A DNA stretch of 64,000 nucleotides from Corynebacterium sp. 74A (GCF_008930665.1 NZ_PQMG01000007.1:59481-123480), one strand, 5' to 3'; positions 45,209-54,967 are shown, numbered from the stretch's first letter. Made by a program: numbers and translations. Notes: a model not told the origin generated them from the letters alone.

Positions 45209-46501
45209 TTATGCTTGCTCTATCACATGATGGCGCGTGATGGTTTGGTCGCGCCCAGGGCCCACACCGATATAGGAAATACGGCAGCCGGACAGCTCCT
45301 CCAGTCGGTGCACATAGTCTTGAGCCTTGGGAGGGAGATCCTCAAAGCTACGGCAGCCGGTGATATCTTCCTCCCACGCCGGCATGGTCTCGTAAATAGG
45401 CGTGGCGTGATGGAAGTCAGATTGCGTCATCGGCATCTCGTCGAAGCGCGTGCCGTCTACGTCATAGGCAACGCAAATGGGGATCTCTCCTATGCCCGTA
45501 AGCACATCGAGTTTGGTGAGGAAGAGATCAGTGAAGCCATTCACGCGGGAGGCGTAGCGAGCCACCACGGAGTCATACCAACCGCAGCGCCGTTTCCGGC
45601 CAGTATTTACTCCCACTTCTCCACCTGTGGTCTGTAGGAATTCGCCCCATTTATCAAAAAGCTCGGTGGGGAACGGTCCGGCGCCCACGCGCGTGGTGTA
45701 GGCCTTGATGATGCCCAGAGAGGACGTGACCTTGGTGGGGCCAATTCCGGATCCTACGCAGGCGCCGCCCGCTGAAGGGTTCGATGAAGTAACGAAGGGG
45801 TAGGTGCCGTGATCCACGTCCAGCATGGTGGCTTGGCCGCCCTCCATGAGCACATGCTTGCCTTCGTCGATGGCACGGTTGAGTTCCAATTCGGACTCGA
45901 TCACCATGGGCTTCAAGCGTTCGGCATAGGAGAGGAAGTACTGCACAACCTCTTCAGGATCCACGGCTTTACGGTTGTACATCTTCACCAGGATTTGATT
46001 CTTCTGGTCGAGGGCCGACTCCACCTTCTGACGCAGGATGGACTCATCGAAGATGTCCTGTACTCGCACGCCCACGCGGGAGACCTTGTCCGCATAGGTG
46101 GGGCCAATGCCACGGCCAGTCGTACCAATGGCACGTTTACCGAGGAAGCGCTCTCCCACGCGGTCAATGATCTGGTGGTAGGGAGCCACGACGTGGGCGT
46201 TCGCGGAGATGCGCAGCCGTGAGGCATTGGCGCCGCGCGCCTCAAGGCCATCAATCTCGTCGAAAAGCGCCTCAAGGTTGATGACCACACCGTTACCCAG
46301 CACAGGGGTGGCGTTCTCTGACAGTACGCCCGCCGGAAGCAACTTGAGCTCGTACTTGTCACCGCCCACCACCACGGTGTGTCCAGCGTTATTTCCGCCA
46401 TTGGGCTTGACCACATAATCTACTTGTCCGCCGAGGATATCGGTGGCTTTTCCCTTGCCTTCATCGCCCCATTGGGCGCCGACGATGACCACAACCGCCA
46501 T
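45209..46501 (-). CDS. purA: adenylosuccinate synthase
   Basis: 430 residues. It joins IMP and aspartate with GTP on the way to AMP. The P-loop-like [16 protein letters not shown] opens the protein, [11 protein letters not shown] holds the catalytic His, [21 protein letters not shown] follows near residue 130, and the aspartate loop lies around [11 protein letters not shown]. Length is normal. It is a single gene between the pilus operon and the photolyase gene. Confidence 0.98.
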   Translation of the reverse strand: MAVVVIVGAQWGDEGKGKATDILGGQVDYVVKPNGGNNAGHTVVVGGDKYELKLLPAGVLSENATPVLGNGVVINLEALFDEIDGLEARGANASRLRISANAHVVAPYHQIIDRVGERFLGKRAIGTTGRGIGPTYADKVSRVGVRVQDIFDESILRQKVESALDQKNQILVKMYNRKAVDPEEVVQYFLSYAERLKPMVIESELELNRAIDEGKHVLMEGGQATMLDVDHGTYPFVTSSNPSAGGACVGSGIGPTKVTSSLGIIKAYTTRVGAGPFPTELFDKWGEFLQTTGGEVGVNTGRKRRCGWYDSVVARYASRVNGFTDLFLTKLDVLTGIGEIPICVAYDVDGTRFDEMPMTQSDFHHATPIYETMPAWEEDITGCRSFEDLPPKAQDYVHRLEELSGCRISYIGVGPGRDQTITRHHVIEQA

Positions 46502-46588
46502 GGTGAGTCACTTCCCTTTATGTCTATTGAGAGGTATGGAGTGTCCTAGCCCTCTGAAGAGCCGGAATCAGTCTACATCACCTCTATC

Positions 46589-47959
46589 TCAGCGGTGTGT
46601 GGTGTCTTTGAAGGCGGCAAGGGCGCGGGCGCGTGACTCCTTCACGTCCACATGTGGCTCGGGATACAGCGGTGTTCCCCATTCGGGAATCCAGCGTTGG
46701 ATATAGCGGTGGTCGGCATCGAACTTCTTTTCCTGAGTGAGGGGGTTGAAAATACGGAAGTACGGGGCAGCGTCATCCCCGCAGCCTGCTACCCACTGCC
46801 AATTGAAGGGGTTGGCGGCATAGTCTGCGTCGACAAGGCTATTCCAGAACCACTCCTCGCCATGACGCCAGTGAATACCCAAGTTTTTTGTAAGCCACGA
46901 TCCCACCACCATCCGCACGCGATTATGCATTGTGCCGGTGGCCCAGAGCTCGCGCATGCCGGCGTCTACAAGGGGCACGCCGGTGGTGCCGCGCTGCCAC
47001 TGAGTGAGCTCGTCCGCATACTCCTCGTGAGGCGGGGTCAGCGGGAAGGCGGTGGCGCTGCCGTTCCACGCCCACGGGAAGGAATCGAATTGTCGCCGCA
47101 CATTAGTAGTAGCGAGATCCGGATGCTCCCACAGCCGGGTCCAAGCAAAGTCCCGCCACAAGAGTTCGGAACGGAACGTGGAATCAGAAATGCTCCGCCA
47201 CAGAATCGCTGGACTGATCTCACCAAACCGCAGGTGGGGTGAGAGCCTGGACGTGGCGGGCACGGCCGGGTAGTCGCGCTTTTCTGCATAGTCGCCGTAG
47301 GATGCACAGCGCTGCTCGAAGCGGCGCAGCGCCGCCCACGCGCCCACCTCGCCGGGCTGCCACTGCTCCCGAAACTCTGCCGCCCAGTCGATCTCACTGA
47401 CCAGTCCGAGAGCGCGAATATCCTCATCGAGCTGCCACGACGGTTCCTGCGGCGTCGGCGGCTGCACCTGATCTACACCGAACTGTTCATCGAGCATCTC
47501 GCCCGCTTTACGGGCATAGGGGGAATACACCGCATAGGCTGTGCCCTTATTATTCTTTACCTCCCACGGCTCAGAGAGAAGATAGCCGGGAAAGCTGCGC
47601 ACGCCATAGGTAGTGGAGAGATCGGATTGTATGGCCGCATCGCGCTCCGCGAGTTGCGGCACGTAGCGGCGCTGCCATACAACCGTGTGTGCACCGCACT
47701 CCGCCGCGAGTTGCGGTATGCGCTGCGAGGGATCGCCAGACACAATATGGAGAGGGATGCCGAGATCGGCGAGGCGGCGGCGATGAGCCTGCAGCGAATA
47801 GGCCAGCCACCAGCGGCTTGCCTCCCCCAGTGGCCGTAGCCCCGGTGGCGGGGTTTCCCAGACGTACACCGCGCAGATGTCCTCGTCCTGCTCTCTTGCC
47901 CATTCGAGCGGAGCGTGATCGATTGTGCGCAGGTCATCGCGGTACCACACCAAAATCAT
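46589..47959 (-). CDS. phr: deoxyribodipyrimidine photolyase
   Basis: 456 residues of the photolyase/cryptochrome family. It repairs UV-made pyrimidine dimers using light. The N-terminal antenna domain begins ILVWYRDDLRTIDHAPL. FAD-binding landmarks include SRLSPHLRFGEISP, LWRDFAWT, TGVPLVDAGMRELWATGTMHNRVRM and DADYAANPFNWQWVAGCGDDAAPYFRIFNP, as separate segments. I start at ATG 47959, where the domain begins; the earlier frame would overlap the divergent gene. TACACT lies 8 bp upstream. Confidence 0.95.
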   Translation of the reverse strand: MILVWYRDDLRTIDHAPLEWAREQDEDICAVYVWETPPPGLRPLGEASRWWLAYSLQAHRRRLADLGIPLHIVSGDPSQRIPQLAAECGAHTVVWQRRYVPQLAERDAAIQSDLSTTYGVRSFPGYLLSEPWEVKNNKGTAYAVYSPYARKAGEMLDEQFGVDQVQPPTPQEPSWQLDEDIRALGLVSEIDWAAEFREQWQPGEVGAWAALRRFEQRCASYGDYAEKRDYPAVPATSRLSPHLRFGEISPAILWRSISDSTFRSELLWRDFAWTRLWEHPDLATTNVRRQFDSFPWAWNGSATAFPLTPPHEEYADELTQWQRGTTGVPLVDAGMRELWATGTMHNRVRMVVGSWLTKNLGIHWRHGEEWFWNSLVDADYAANPFNWQWVAGCGDDAAPYFRIFNPLTQEKKFDADHRYIQRWIPEWGTPLYPEPHVDVKESRARALAAFKDTTHR

Positions 47960-47967
47960 AGTCCCCC

Positions 47968-47985
47968 AGTGTAGCCAGATACTAT
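47968..47985. promoter_or_regulatory. back-to-back -10 boxes of phr and the divergent unknown gene
   Basis: AGTGTA (TACACT on the minus strand) at 47968-47973 serves phr, and TACTAT at 47980-47985 serves the plus-strand gene, 7 bp before its ATG at 47993. Only 6 bp separate them. Confidence 0.45.
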
Positions 47986-47992
47986 GGCAGTC

Positions 47993-48829
47993 ATGTCCAC
48001 CCTTGTGCTCAATTGTGGTGCTCACTCCTGCCCCCTCGACGCCGGCGAGCTCATGCAGCTTCCGGCGCTGCCGCAACGGCGTGACCTGATGTTTCTCGGC
48101 GCGCGGGCGCGGGATGTTCTGCCTGAGGATCCCACCCCGAGCCTGGCCGAGATCCAGGCGCGCCCCGATGTGGAGCACCTTGGCCAGCCCCAACCTGCCC
48201 CGCAGCAGCCAGCGGAGCCGTGGCGGATCATCGTGGTAGGCAGCGATGCCGCCCTGTCAGCTGTGCTCAGCCGGTTGATGAAGATCGACGCGCTCTGGGC
48301 TGAGATCGGTTTTGTGCCCACGGATCCGGACTCGGTGGCCGCCCGAAATTTCGGGATTCCCACCGAGCCGACGGCCGCCTGGCGGCTGGCGCGCTATGGC
48401 TCGCCGCGGCCGAGCTGCCTCATCCGCGACGATAAAGGCAGCGTGATAGCTGGGCATGCGACGATCAGCGACCCCGAGGATCTGCAGCTCGTGGGCGAGA
48501 TCATCGTCGATGATGCTCGCCTGCACCATAACGAGGACCACTCCCCCGCCCGGCGCGGGCTTTTTGGTGCCCGCGTGGTTCCCATGGTGGATGCGCCGGG
48601 GATCGCGGCGGTGCGGCTGAGTACTTCCCTCGCTCCGGCACGCGGGCGCTGGTGGTTCCGCCGCAGCACTGCCGGTGAACGCGATGCTTCCTCTCTACTC
48701 ACGGGTCGCGCCGTGCAGGCCGGTGGGCCGCAGCTGCGGGTGAGTATTGATGGGGTGGCCCGCCCGAAGCCGGTGGAGGCTGTTACGTTCTATCGGCATT
48801 TACGTGATGCGCAGATTATTCGTCTCTAG
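47993..48829 (+). CDS. conserved-looking protein of unknown function
   Basis: I do not recognise a family. 278 residues, soluble, no signal peptide. A central segment (~65-165) looks like an alternating alpha/beta fold (WRIIVVGSDAALSAVLSRLM, then PSCLIRDDKGSVIAGHATI). The C-terminal half has several Arg/Trp-rich strands (ARGRWWFRRSTAG, LRVSIDGVARPKPVEAVTF), which could contact nucleic acid or lipid. I start at 47993, three codons inside the longest frame, because TACTAT lies 7 bp upstream. Divergent from phr. Confidence 0.7.
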   Translation: MSTLVLNCGAHSCPLDAGELMQLPALPQRRDLMFLGARARDVLPEDPTPSLAEIQARPDVEHLGQPQPAPQQPAEPWRIIVVGSDAALSAVLSRLMKIDALWAEIGFVPTDPDSVAARNFGIPTEPTAAWRLARYGSPRPSCLIRDDKGSVIAGHATISDPEDLQLVGEIIVDDARLHHNEDHSPARRGLFGARVVPMVDAPGIAAVRLSTSLAPARGRWWFRRSTAGERDASSLLTGRAVQAGGPQLRVSIDGVARPKPVEAVTFYRHLRDAQIIRL

Positions 48830-48871
48830 TGTGGCCGCCAGGTAGAAGCTGCTCGCGGGTACTCGTGTGCC

Positions 48872-50077
48872 CTAGTCTTCCCAGAGCTCGGGCGGCACAT
48901 GCGGGGTATCGGAGGTGGGCTTGAGTACTGCCTGTGCCGAATCACGCGACAGGCCGCAGACTTGCAGCAAATCAACCACTAGCGAGCGGGACTGCCCAAG
49001 CATCATGTGAGCCGAGAGCACGCGCCCCTCGGCCACGGCGAGGCCCATGCGAGCACCGAGGCGGCGGAGCCGTCGTACCACCTGTGGGATTTGCTGGGAC
49101 CGAACGTTTTTCTCGCCGCGGTCGAAAAGCTCGGAGAGTTGCAGGGTGATGTCCGAGAGCTCATCAATGAGGGCAAGCTGCTCATCGCTGACCGTATCAC
49201 CATCTTCAATGAGCACTTGGGCCCGGCGCGCCAGCACGCGGGTGGTGCGCACCGCGTTATCTACCTGCTCCAGGGTGCTCAGCAGAGTATTGACGCGGCG
49301 CGAGGCGTCGCCCCAGAGGAAGGGCGATACCTCTACCGAGGCCTTGCCTTCCTTGGCGGCGGCGATCATGGAGTTGATATATCCCTGAGTGCCTCGCACC
49401 TCGTCCAACGCTTCCGCGATGGCGCGGGCATCATTGCTGCGCAGGGCGGCTGCCACATCGGCCAGAACATCGGAGGCGATACCGAGCACTTTGGCGATTT
49501 CCCTCCGGCCCGCTTTGAGCGGGGAGGCCGGGATCAACGCCATCATAAGGATGGCGACCAGCCCGCCGATCACCGCGTCAATCATGCGGTCGAAGCCGCC
49601 GGCATCGCCCGGTGGGAGAAGGGTGGCCACCAGTACCGCACCAATCGCCGCCTGGTTAGAGACCAGCGGTGATTTATCCATGAAGCGGGCCACCGCTTGG
49701 GTGATGACTACCGCGGCCGCGATCTGCACGGGGCCCGAACCCACTTGCACAATGAGAAGATCACCGATACCGACGCCAATGACCACGCCCACCATCAGCT
49801 CGATGGCACGACGCATACGTCCCACCCCAGAGATACCAGTGACGATCACCGCCGCCATAGGGGCGAAGAAGGGAACGTTGTGGTGGGTGATGTGCAGCGC
49901 GATAAAGAATGCTAGGCCGGCGCCGAGCGCCGATTGAACGATACTCAGCCACGAATCGTTCAGGCGGTGAGTGCCCTGGGTGATGGCGCGTTTAACGCGG
50001 CCCGAGAGACTGCTGGGGACGCGGAGCCGGCGGAGAACCCGGCCGGTGGTGGATGACGTGCGGGTTGGCTGGGACAT
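48872..50077 (-). CDS. FUSC / aromatic-acid-exporter-like membrane protein
   Basis: 401 residues. About six transmembrane helices in residues 40-185 contain the family-like FFAPMAAVIVTGISGVGRMRRAIELMVGVVIGVGIGDLL. A long cytoplasmic helical region follows to the end. This is the half-size FUSC architecture, known from exporters of aromatic or phenolic compounds, though function here is unproven. It begins MSQPTRTSSTTG and stands alone between two intergenic gaps. Confidence 0.88.
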   Translation of the reverse strand: MSQPTRTSSTTGRVLRRLRVPSSLSGRVKRAITQGTHRLNDSWLSIVQSALGAGLAFFIALHITHHNVPFFAPMAAVIVTGISGVGRMRRAIELMVGVVIGVGIGDLLIVQVGSGPVQIAAAVVITQAVARFMDKSPLVSNQAAIGAVLVATLLPPGDAGGFDRMIDAVIGGLVAILMMALIPASPLKAGRREIAKVLGIASDVLADVAAALRSNDARAIAEALDEVRGTQGYINSMIAAAKEGKASVEVSPFLWGDASRRVNTLLSTLEQVDNAVRTTRVLARRAQVLIEDGDTVSDEQLALIDELSDITLQLSELFDRGEKNVRSQQIPQVVRRLRRLGARMGLAVAEGRVLSAHMMLGQSRSLVVDLLQVCGLSRDSAQAVLKPTSDTPHVPPELWED

Positions 50078-50113
50078 GGCTCATTATTCTAGGTCGGCCC
50101 CGCCTACCCTGCA

Positions 50114-50148
50114 CACACCCTCCCGAGCGTGAGCAACGGGAGGGTGTG
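50114..50148. terminator. hairpin between the FUSC gene and the sialic-acid operon
   Basis: CACACCCTCCCG and CGGGAGGGTGTG form a perfect 12-bp stem with an 11-base loop, 20 bp beyond the stop of the lyase gene. No T-run follows on either strand, so terminator function is plausible but not certain. Confidence 0.55.
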
Positions 50149-50168
50149 CGTCGATAAGCGGTGTGCTG

Positions 50169-51098
50169 CTAGAGCAGACCGGCGCGTTCCACGATCGAGC
50201 GGATCGCCTCGCGCGAGGGGGTATCCGTGATCTGTGGCAAGGGCGAGGACATGAGGTTGGAGGAAAACACGCCCATCAGCTCGAGGGCCGTCTTAAATGC
50301 TCCCACACCTGCAGCGGGGCCCACCTTGCCCACCGGCTGGAATACGATCTCGAAGAGCGCGGCCAAGCGGTTCTGCTCGGCGATCACCGTGGGGAAATCG
50401 CCGGCCTGATAGGCCTGCCACATCCGCACATAGCCGGCGGGATCCACGTTTCCCAGCCCCGGTACGCAGCCATCGGCCCCCGCCGCGAAGGCACCATCCA
50501 CCACTGCCTCGTGGCCGGTAAGCACCACCAGCGGGTGGCCGGCGGCCTCGTTGAGCTGCACGAGGCGGCGGAAGGACACATCGTCGCCGGAGGAATCCTT
50601 CACTCCCGCAAGCACGCCTTCCTTTCCGAGGGCCACGAGCAGCTCCGGGGCGAGCTTGGTGTGCACGCACACGGGGATGTCATAGGCGATCACCGGCAGC
50701 TCGGTGGACTGCGCCACTAAACGGAAGTGCTGGGTGATCTCCTCTGGGCCGGTGATGGCATAGAAGGGGGCGGTGACCACCACGGCGTCCACGCCGCAGG
50801 ACTCGGCTTGGCGCACGTGCTCGATCACGCGATTCGTTTGGGTATCAATACAGCCGGCATACACGGGGACTCGACCGGCAACGTATTCAACGGTCGTGCG
50901 GAGCACCTGAGTGCGGTCGGCGTCGTTAAGAAAAGCCACCTCACCGGAGGAACCGAGAGCGAAGATGGCGTCTACGCCCGCCTCGATGAGCCGATCGATC
51001 AGCTTTTTCAGCGCCGGAATATCAATGTCGCCCGTTGCACTCAGCGGAGTCAACAGCGGCGGAATAATGCCGTGGGAAATTCGCGACATAGCAGTCAT
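50169..51098 (-). CDS. nanA: N-acetylneuraminate lyase (DapA superfamily)
   Basis: 309 residues. The Schiff-base lysine is K167 in GVKDSSGDD, the proton-transfer Tyr is Y139 in IAYDIPV, and the carboxylate loop is GSSGE (49-53). YDIP instead of the YNRP-like form and SSG instead of TTG argue against dihydrodipicolinate synthase. The neighbours (sialic-acid importer, NanE, NanK, NagA) make sialic-acid cleavage to ManNAc and pyruvate the natural call. I start at 51098 with GAAAGG upstream. It is 25 bp after the ATPase gene and last in that operon. Confidence 0.88.
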   Translation of the reverse strand: MTAMSRISHGIIPPLLTPLSATGDIDIPALKKLIDRLIEAGVDAIFALGSSGEVAFLNDADRTQVLRTTVEYVAGRVPVYAGCIDTQTNRVIEHVRQAESCGVDAVVVTAPFYAITGPEEITQHFRLVAQSTELPVIAYDIPVCVHTKLAPELLVALGKEGVLAGVKDSSGDDVSFRRLVQLNEAAGHPLVVLTGHEAVVDGAFAAGADGCVPGLGNVDPAGYVRMWQAYQAGDFPTVIAEQNRLAALFEIVFQPVGKVGPAAGVGAFKTALELMGVFSSNLMSSPLPQITDTPSREAIRSIVERAGLL

Positions 51099-51123
51099 TA
51101 TTACCTTTCTAGACGCTACAAAA

Positions 51124-51933
51124 TTACAGTAGCGAAGGGGTTGCGGCGAGCAGAGTCCGTGTGTAGTCCTGCTTCGGGGAGGCGAAAAGATCGTCGGTGG
51201 GCTGCTCCTCAATGATCTCGCCCTTGTACATCACGCACATACGGTCCGAGACATATCGGACAGTGTTGATGTCGTGAGAGATAAACACCAGGCCAAGGCC
51301 CAGCTCATTGCGTAGATCAGTGAGCAGGTTGAGCACCTGAGCGCGCACCGAGACGTCGAGCGCGGAGGTAGGCTCATCGGCGATGATCAGATCGGGTTCG
51401 AGGGCCAGGGCGCGGGCGATCGCCACGCGCTGGCGCTGTCCGCCGGAGATCTGGCGCGGCAGCACCTCGAGAGCAGATTGTGGCAGGCCCACGAGATCCA
51501 ATAGCTTCTTCACTCGCTTGAGGCGGGCGTTCTCGGAGCCAATCTTGTGCACACGCAGCGGGTCCAGCAGCTGATCGCGCACGCTCATACGCGGGTTGAG
51601 GGCTGTCGCTGGGTCTTGGAACACCACCGATACTGAGCGGCCAAGCTCCTTGCGCATCTTGGCGGAGTTCTTCATCGGTTGCCCCCTGAAGAACACCTCC
51701 CCGGAGGTGGGCTTTTGCAGCCCCACCATCACCCTGGCGAGAGTGGATTTACCACAGCCAGACTCGCCCACGATTCCCACGACCTCGCCGCGGCGAATGC
51801 TCAGATTCACGTCCTTATTGGCGTGCACCTTATCGGGGCGGAAGAGCTTACCCGTGCGGGTTTTGTGAATAACGTTGATGTCCTTGAGCTGAATCAGCGG
51901 CGCTGTGGCAGCTGCAGCGTTCTTCTTAGCCAT
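51124..51933 (-). CDS. siaI: ATPase of the sialic-acid (oligopeptide/nickel-type) ABC importer
   Basis: 269 residues of the DppF/OppF type. Walker [15 protein letters not shown]-loop in [15 protein letters not shown], signature [14 protein letters not shown], Walker [13 protein letters not shown] and switch His in FISHDINTV. The C-terminal extension with [14 protein letters not shown] is the OppDF tail. It is the second ATPase of the importer; the first is fused to a permease. Gene names follow the C. glutamicum siaEFGI cluster, from memory. Confidence 0.9.
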   Translation of the reverse strand: MAKKNAAAATAPLIQLKDINVIHKTRTGKLFRPDKVHANKDVNLSIRRGEVVGIVGESGCGKSTLARVMVGLQKPTSGEVFFRGQPMKNSAKMRKELGRSVSVVFQDPATALNPRMSVRDQLLDPLRVHKIGSENARLKRVKKLLDLVGLPQSALEVLPRQISGGQRQRVAIARALALEPDLIIADEPTSALDVSVRAQVLNLLTDLRNELGLGLVFISHDINTVRYVSDRMCVMYKGEIIEEQPTDDLFASPKQDYTRTLLAATPSLL

Positions 51934-51939
51934 CGTGAT

Positions 51940-53925
51940 CTAGGCTCCCTTCAAGCTATTCAGTAGCTGGTCGGTGGCAGCGTAGGAGTGGCTGGGGGAA
52001 CCATCCACTGGGCGCAGCACGGGCTTTTCGTTCAAGCCGATCTCCGGATAGGAGGAGCGAGGGGCAAAGCGATCACCCTCCACGAACTCGCGCGGGCTGG
52101 GCACGGTACCGGGCACCTGATAGAGCCGGTCAGCACCGGATTCGATGGACAGCACGGCCCCGAGCAGGCCACGGGTGTACTCGTGTCGCGGATCGGCCAG
52201 CAGTTCGCGGGTATTGCCATGCTCCACCACCTGGCCGGCGTACATCACGGTGATCTTGTGGGCCAGCTTGGCCACCAGCGCGAGGTCATGGCTGACAAAG
52301 ATCATGGAGAAGCCGAGCTTGTCGCGCAGCTCATTGAGCAGGTCCACCACTTGGTGCTGAACGGTGACGTCCAGGGCCGTGGTGGGCTCATCCGCGATGA
52401 GTAGTCGTGGGTTGCGCGTCAGGGCCATGGCGATCAGCACTCGCTGGCGCTGACCACCCGAGAGCTCATGAGGATAGGACTTGAGGGTGCGCTCCGGATC
52501 GAGCCCCACCAGCTCCAGCAATTCCTCCGCGGAGCGCTTGCCACCGCGGCGAATCAGCTGATGCAGCTGAGACTTAATCAGCATGGAGGGGTTCAGCGAG
52601 CTGAGTGCATCCTGGTAGATCATGGCCATATCGTGGCCACGTAGGGCATTGTGCTCCTCGGGCGAGAGCTCCAGAACGTTCTTGCCATCGAAGAGGATCT
52701 CGCCGGTGATGCGGGCGGTATCCGGAAGCAGCCCCATGATCGCCATGGACACGATGGATTTACCGCAGCCGGACTCGCCCACCAGACCCATGGTTTGGCC
52801 TGGAGCGACGGTGAAGCTGATGTTATCCACAATATTCACATCGCCGTGCGCGGCGGGGAAGGCGATGGAGAGGTTCTTGACCTCGATCAGCGGCTCCTTG
52901 CCCAAGGTGTAGTCGAGGCGACGGTTTTCCTTGGACTCGGCCTCGCGGAGGGTAGCCAGCGAGGTCTGCAGCGAGGCGCGGGCCTCTTCAGCGGAGACCA
53001 CACCCAAGGTGTCGCGGCTCTGCACGGTCTCGCCCTCGTCCGTCGTAGCGGCGGTGGGCTTGATCCGCGGGGAGGCCATGGCGTCGGTAAGCCCCTCAGA
53101 GAGGATATTGAGTGCCAGCACGGTGAGCAGAATCATCAGGCCGGGGAAGAAGGTGGGCCACCACGCGCCGTTGAGCAGCACCTGCTTGCCATCGGCCAGG
53201 ATATTGCCCCAGGAGGGCTCGGGCGGATTCACGCCGGCGTTGATGAAGGACAGCGAGGCCTCGAAGACGATGGCATCGGCCACGAGCACGGTGGCGAACA
53301 CTGCGATGGGGGCGATGGTATTGCGGGCCACGTGCTTGAACAGGATATGCGGTACCCCAGAGCCCATCACCTTGGCGGCGGAGACATAGTCCTCGCCGAA
53401 CTCAGCGAGCACATTGGCGCGCACCACGCGGGAAAGCTGCGGCACGTAGAGGAAGCCGATAGCAAAGACCAGCACGGGGATGGAGTTGCCGAATACGGCC
53501 ACGAATACGGCGGCCAGCGCGATACCGGGGAAGGACATGATGATGTCGAGGATGCGCATGAGCACCTCGGACACCACCTTGCCGGCGGTAGCGGCGATAG
53601 AGCCGAGCACGGCAGCCACGGCGAGGGCAGCAGCAGTGGCGCAGAGGCCGATAATCAGTGAGGACTGGGCGCCATAGGCCACACGCGAGAAGATGTCGCG
53701 GCCGATGGAATCAGTACCAAACCAGTGAGCACTACTGGGCGGTTCGATCGGGGCGCCGGTGGTGGCGAGACGATCATAGGGGGCAATCAGCGGAGCGAGA
53801 ATCGCCATGAGCGCCACGAGCAGCACAAAGCCGAGTGCGATTTTGGAGACCAGTGGCAATGCGCGCAGACCTTGGAAGCGCGAACCGGCGTTGGATTCGA
53901 GTTGAGCAGTCAGTTTTTTACGCAT
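51940..53925 (-). CDS. siaG: permease-ATPase fusion of the sialic-acid ABC importer
   Basis: 661 residues. Residues ~1-290 are a DppC/OppC permease (ALGFVLLVALMAILAPLIAPYD near the N-terminus, WFGTDSIGRDIFSRVAYGA, and AKVMGSGVPHILFKHVARN as the EAA loop). After a ~45-residue charged linker comes a full DppD ATPase: [50 protein letters not shown]. Such a fusion is rare in this family but is what I recall for the C. glutamicum sialic-acid importer. The start overlaps the upstream permease stop by one base (TAATG). Confidence 0.92.
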   Translation of the reverse strand: MRKKLTAQLESNAGSRFQGLRALPLVSKIALGFVLLVALMAILAPLIAPYDRLATTGAPIEPPSSAHWFGTDSIGRDIFSRVAYGAQSSLIIGLCATAAALAVAAVLGSIAATAGKVVSEVLMRILDIIMSFPGIALAAVFVAVFGNSIPVLVFAIGFLYVPQLSRVVRANVLAEFGEDYVSAAKVMGSGVPHILFKHVARNTIAPIAVFATVLVADAIVFEASLSFINAGVNPPEPSWGNILADGKQVLLNGAWWPTFFPGLMILLTVLALNILSEGLTDAMASPRIKPTAATTDEGETVQSRDTLGVVSAEEARASLQTSLATLREAESKENRRLDYTLGKEPLIEVKNLSIAFPAAHGDVNIVDNISFTVAPGQTMGLVGESGCGKSIVSMAIMGLLPDTARITGEILFDGKNVLELSPEEHNALRGHDMAMIYQDALSSLNPSMLIKSQLHQLIRRGGKRSAEELLELVGLDPERTLKSYPHELSGGQRQRVLIAMALTRNPRLLIADEPTTALDVTVQHQVVDLLNELRDKLGFSMIFVSHDLALVAKLAHKITVMYAGQVVEHGNTRELLADPRHEYTRGLLGAVLSIESGADRLYQVPGTVPSPREFVEGDRFAPRSSYPEIGLNEKPVLRPVDGSPSHSYAATDQLLNSLKGA

Positions 53926-54890
53926 TAGATGCTCCTGATGCGCGGGTTAACGAGAACGTACAACATGTCCACGATGATGTTGATGATGATGAAGGCGATG
54001 GCCACGGTGAGTGTCACGCCTTGCACGAGGTACACATCGTTGCGGGTCACTCCGTCCAGAATGAGCTGGCCCATGGCTTGGATATTGAAGATGATCTCGA
54101 TGATCACCGCACCACCCATGAGATAGCCGACGCGCAGGCCCAGCACAGTGATCGGGGTGATCAGTGCGTTGCGCAGCACATTGCGGGAAATCACTTCCCG
54201 CTTCGGAATACCGGAGCCAATGGCGGTGCGCACATAGTCCTTATCCAGCTCCTCTACCATCGCGGTACGAACCACGCGGGTGAGCGAGCCGGCGACAGGA
54301 AGCGCCAAGGCCACCGCGGGCAGGAACATGTTGTTCACATAAGTCGCGGGATCCTCAGAGAAGGGCACCCAGCTGGTGATGAGCGCGGGGAATACTCCTG
54401 CGCCACCAGGGATAGTGCCCAGCCACTGGATCAGCAGGATGGCCAGCCAGAAAGAAGGGGTAGCCAGAGCCGCGATGGAGAACACGCGGATCACTTGGTC
54501 TGGCCAGCGGTCGCGGTACAGGGCTGCCACCACGCCAAAGATGAGCGAGAGGACAGCGGCGATGATGAGGCCGAGGAAGGTGAGCTGCAAGGTGATGGGG
54601 AACGCTTGAGCGATCACGTCCACTACCGGAGTATTACCGGTAGTGGTGCCTAGGTCCCCCTGCACCATGTTCACGAGGAAGCTGCCATAGCGAACGAGGA
54701 GTGGATCATTGAGGCCGTGTGTTTCGCGGTAGTTCTCCAGCGCTTCTAGCGAGGCGGCCTCACCCAGCGCGAGGCGGGCAGGGTCGGCAGGGCTAAAGGA
54801 CATGATGAAGAACACCAAGAACGTCACACCAAGGACCATGATGGGCAGCGCTACAAGACGCCGGCCAATCAATCGGATCAGGTTAGACAT
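53925..54890 (-). CDS. siaF: permease of the sialic-acid ABC importer (DppB type)
   Basis: 321 residues with six transmembrane helices: MVLGVTFLVFFIMSFSPADPARLALG at the start and GSGIPKREVISRNVLRNA as the EAA loop that docks the ATPase. LGLRVGYLMGGAVIIEIIFNI is the typical DppB segment. It forms the channel with the permease half of the fusion protein. A hairpin in the 173-bp gap upstream separates it from the binding-protein gene. Confidence 0.93.
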   Translation of the reverse strand: MSNLIRLIGRRLVALPIMVLGVTFLVFFIMSFSPADPARLALGEAASLEALENYRETHGLNDPLLVRYGSFLVNMVQGDLGTTTGNTPVVDVIAQAFPITLQLTFLGLIIAAVLSLIFGVVAALYRDRWPDQVIRVFSIAALATPSFWLAILLIQWLGTIPGGAGVFPALITSWVPFSEDPATYVNNMFLPAVALALPVAGSLTRVVRTAMVEELDKDYVRTAIGSGIPKREVISRNVLRNALITPITVLGLRVGYLMGGAVIIEIIFNIQAMGQLILDGVTRNDVYLVQGVTLTVAIAFIIINIIVDMLYVLVNPRIRSI

Positions 54891-54920
54891 AGATTCTTCT
54901 TCTCATTTCGTGCATACACA

Positions 54921-54967
54921 AGGCCGCCGTCGGGCAGGCGGGGTGCTATCTCGCCCCACGGCGGCCT
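54921..54967 (-). other. intercistronic hairpin between siaE and siaF
   Basis: AGGCCGCCGT and ACGGCGGCCT pair perfectly (10 bp) around a 27-base loop that can itself pair (GGCGGGG with CCCC). It could stabilise the upstream siaE message or stop part of transcription, giving more binding protein than permease. Confidence 0.6.

Noticed and set aside
50169..51098. Call as dihydrodipicolinate synthase (dapA)
   Set aside because: Active-site context (YDIP, GSSGE) and a complete sialic-acid cluster on both sides favour N-acetylneuraminate lyase.
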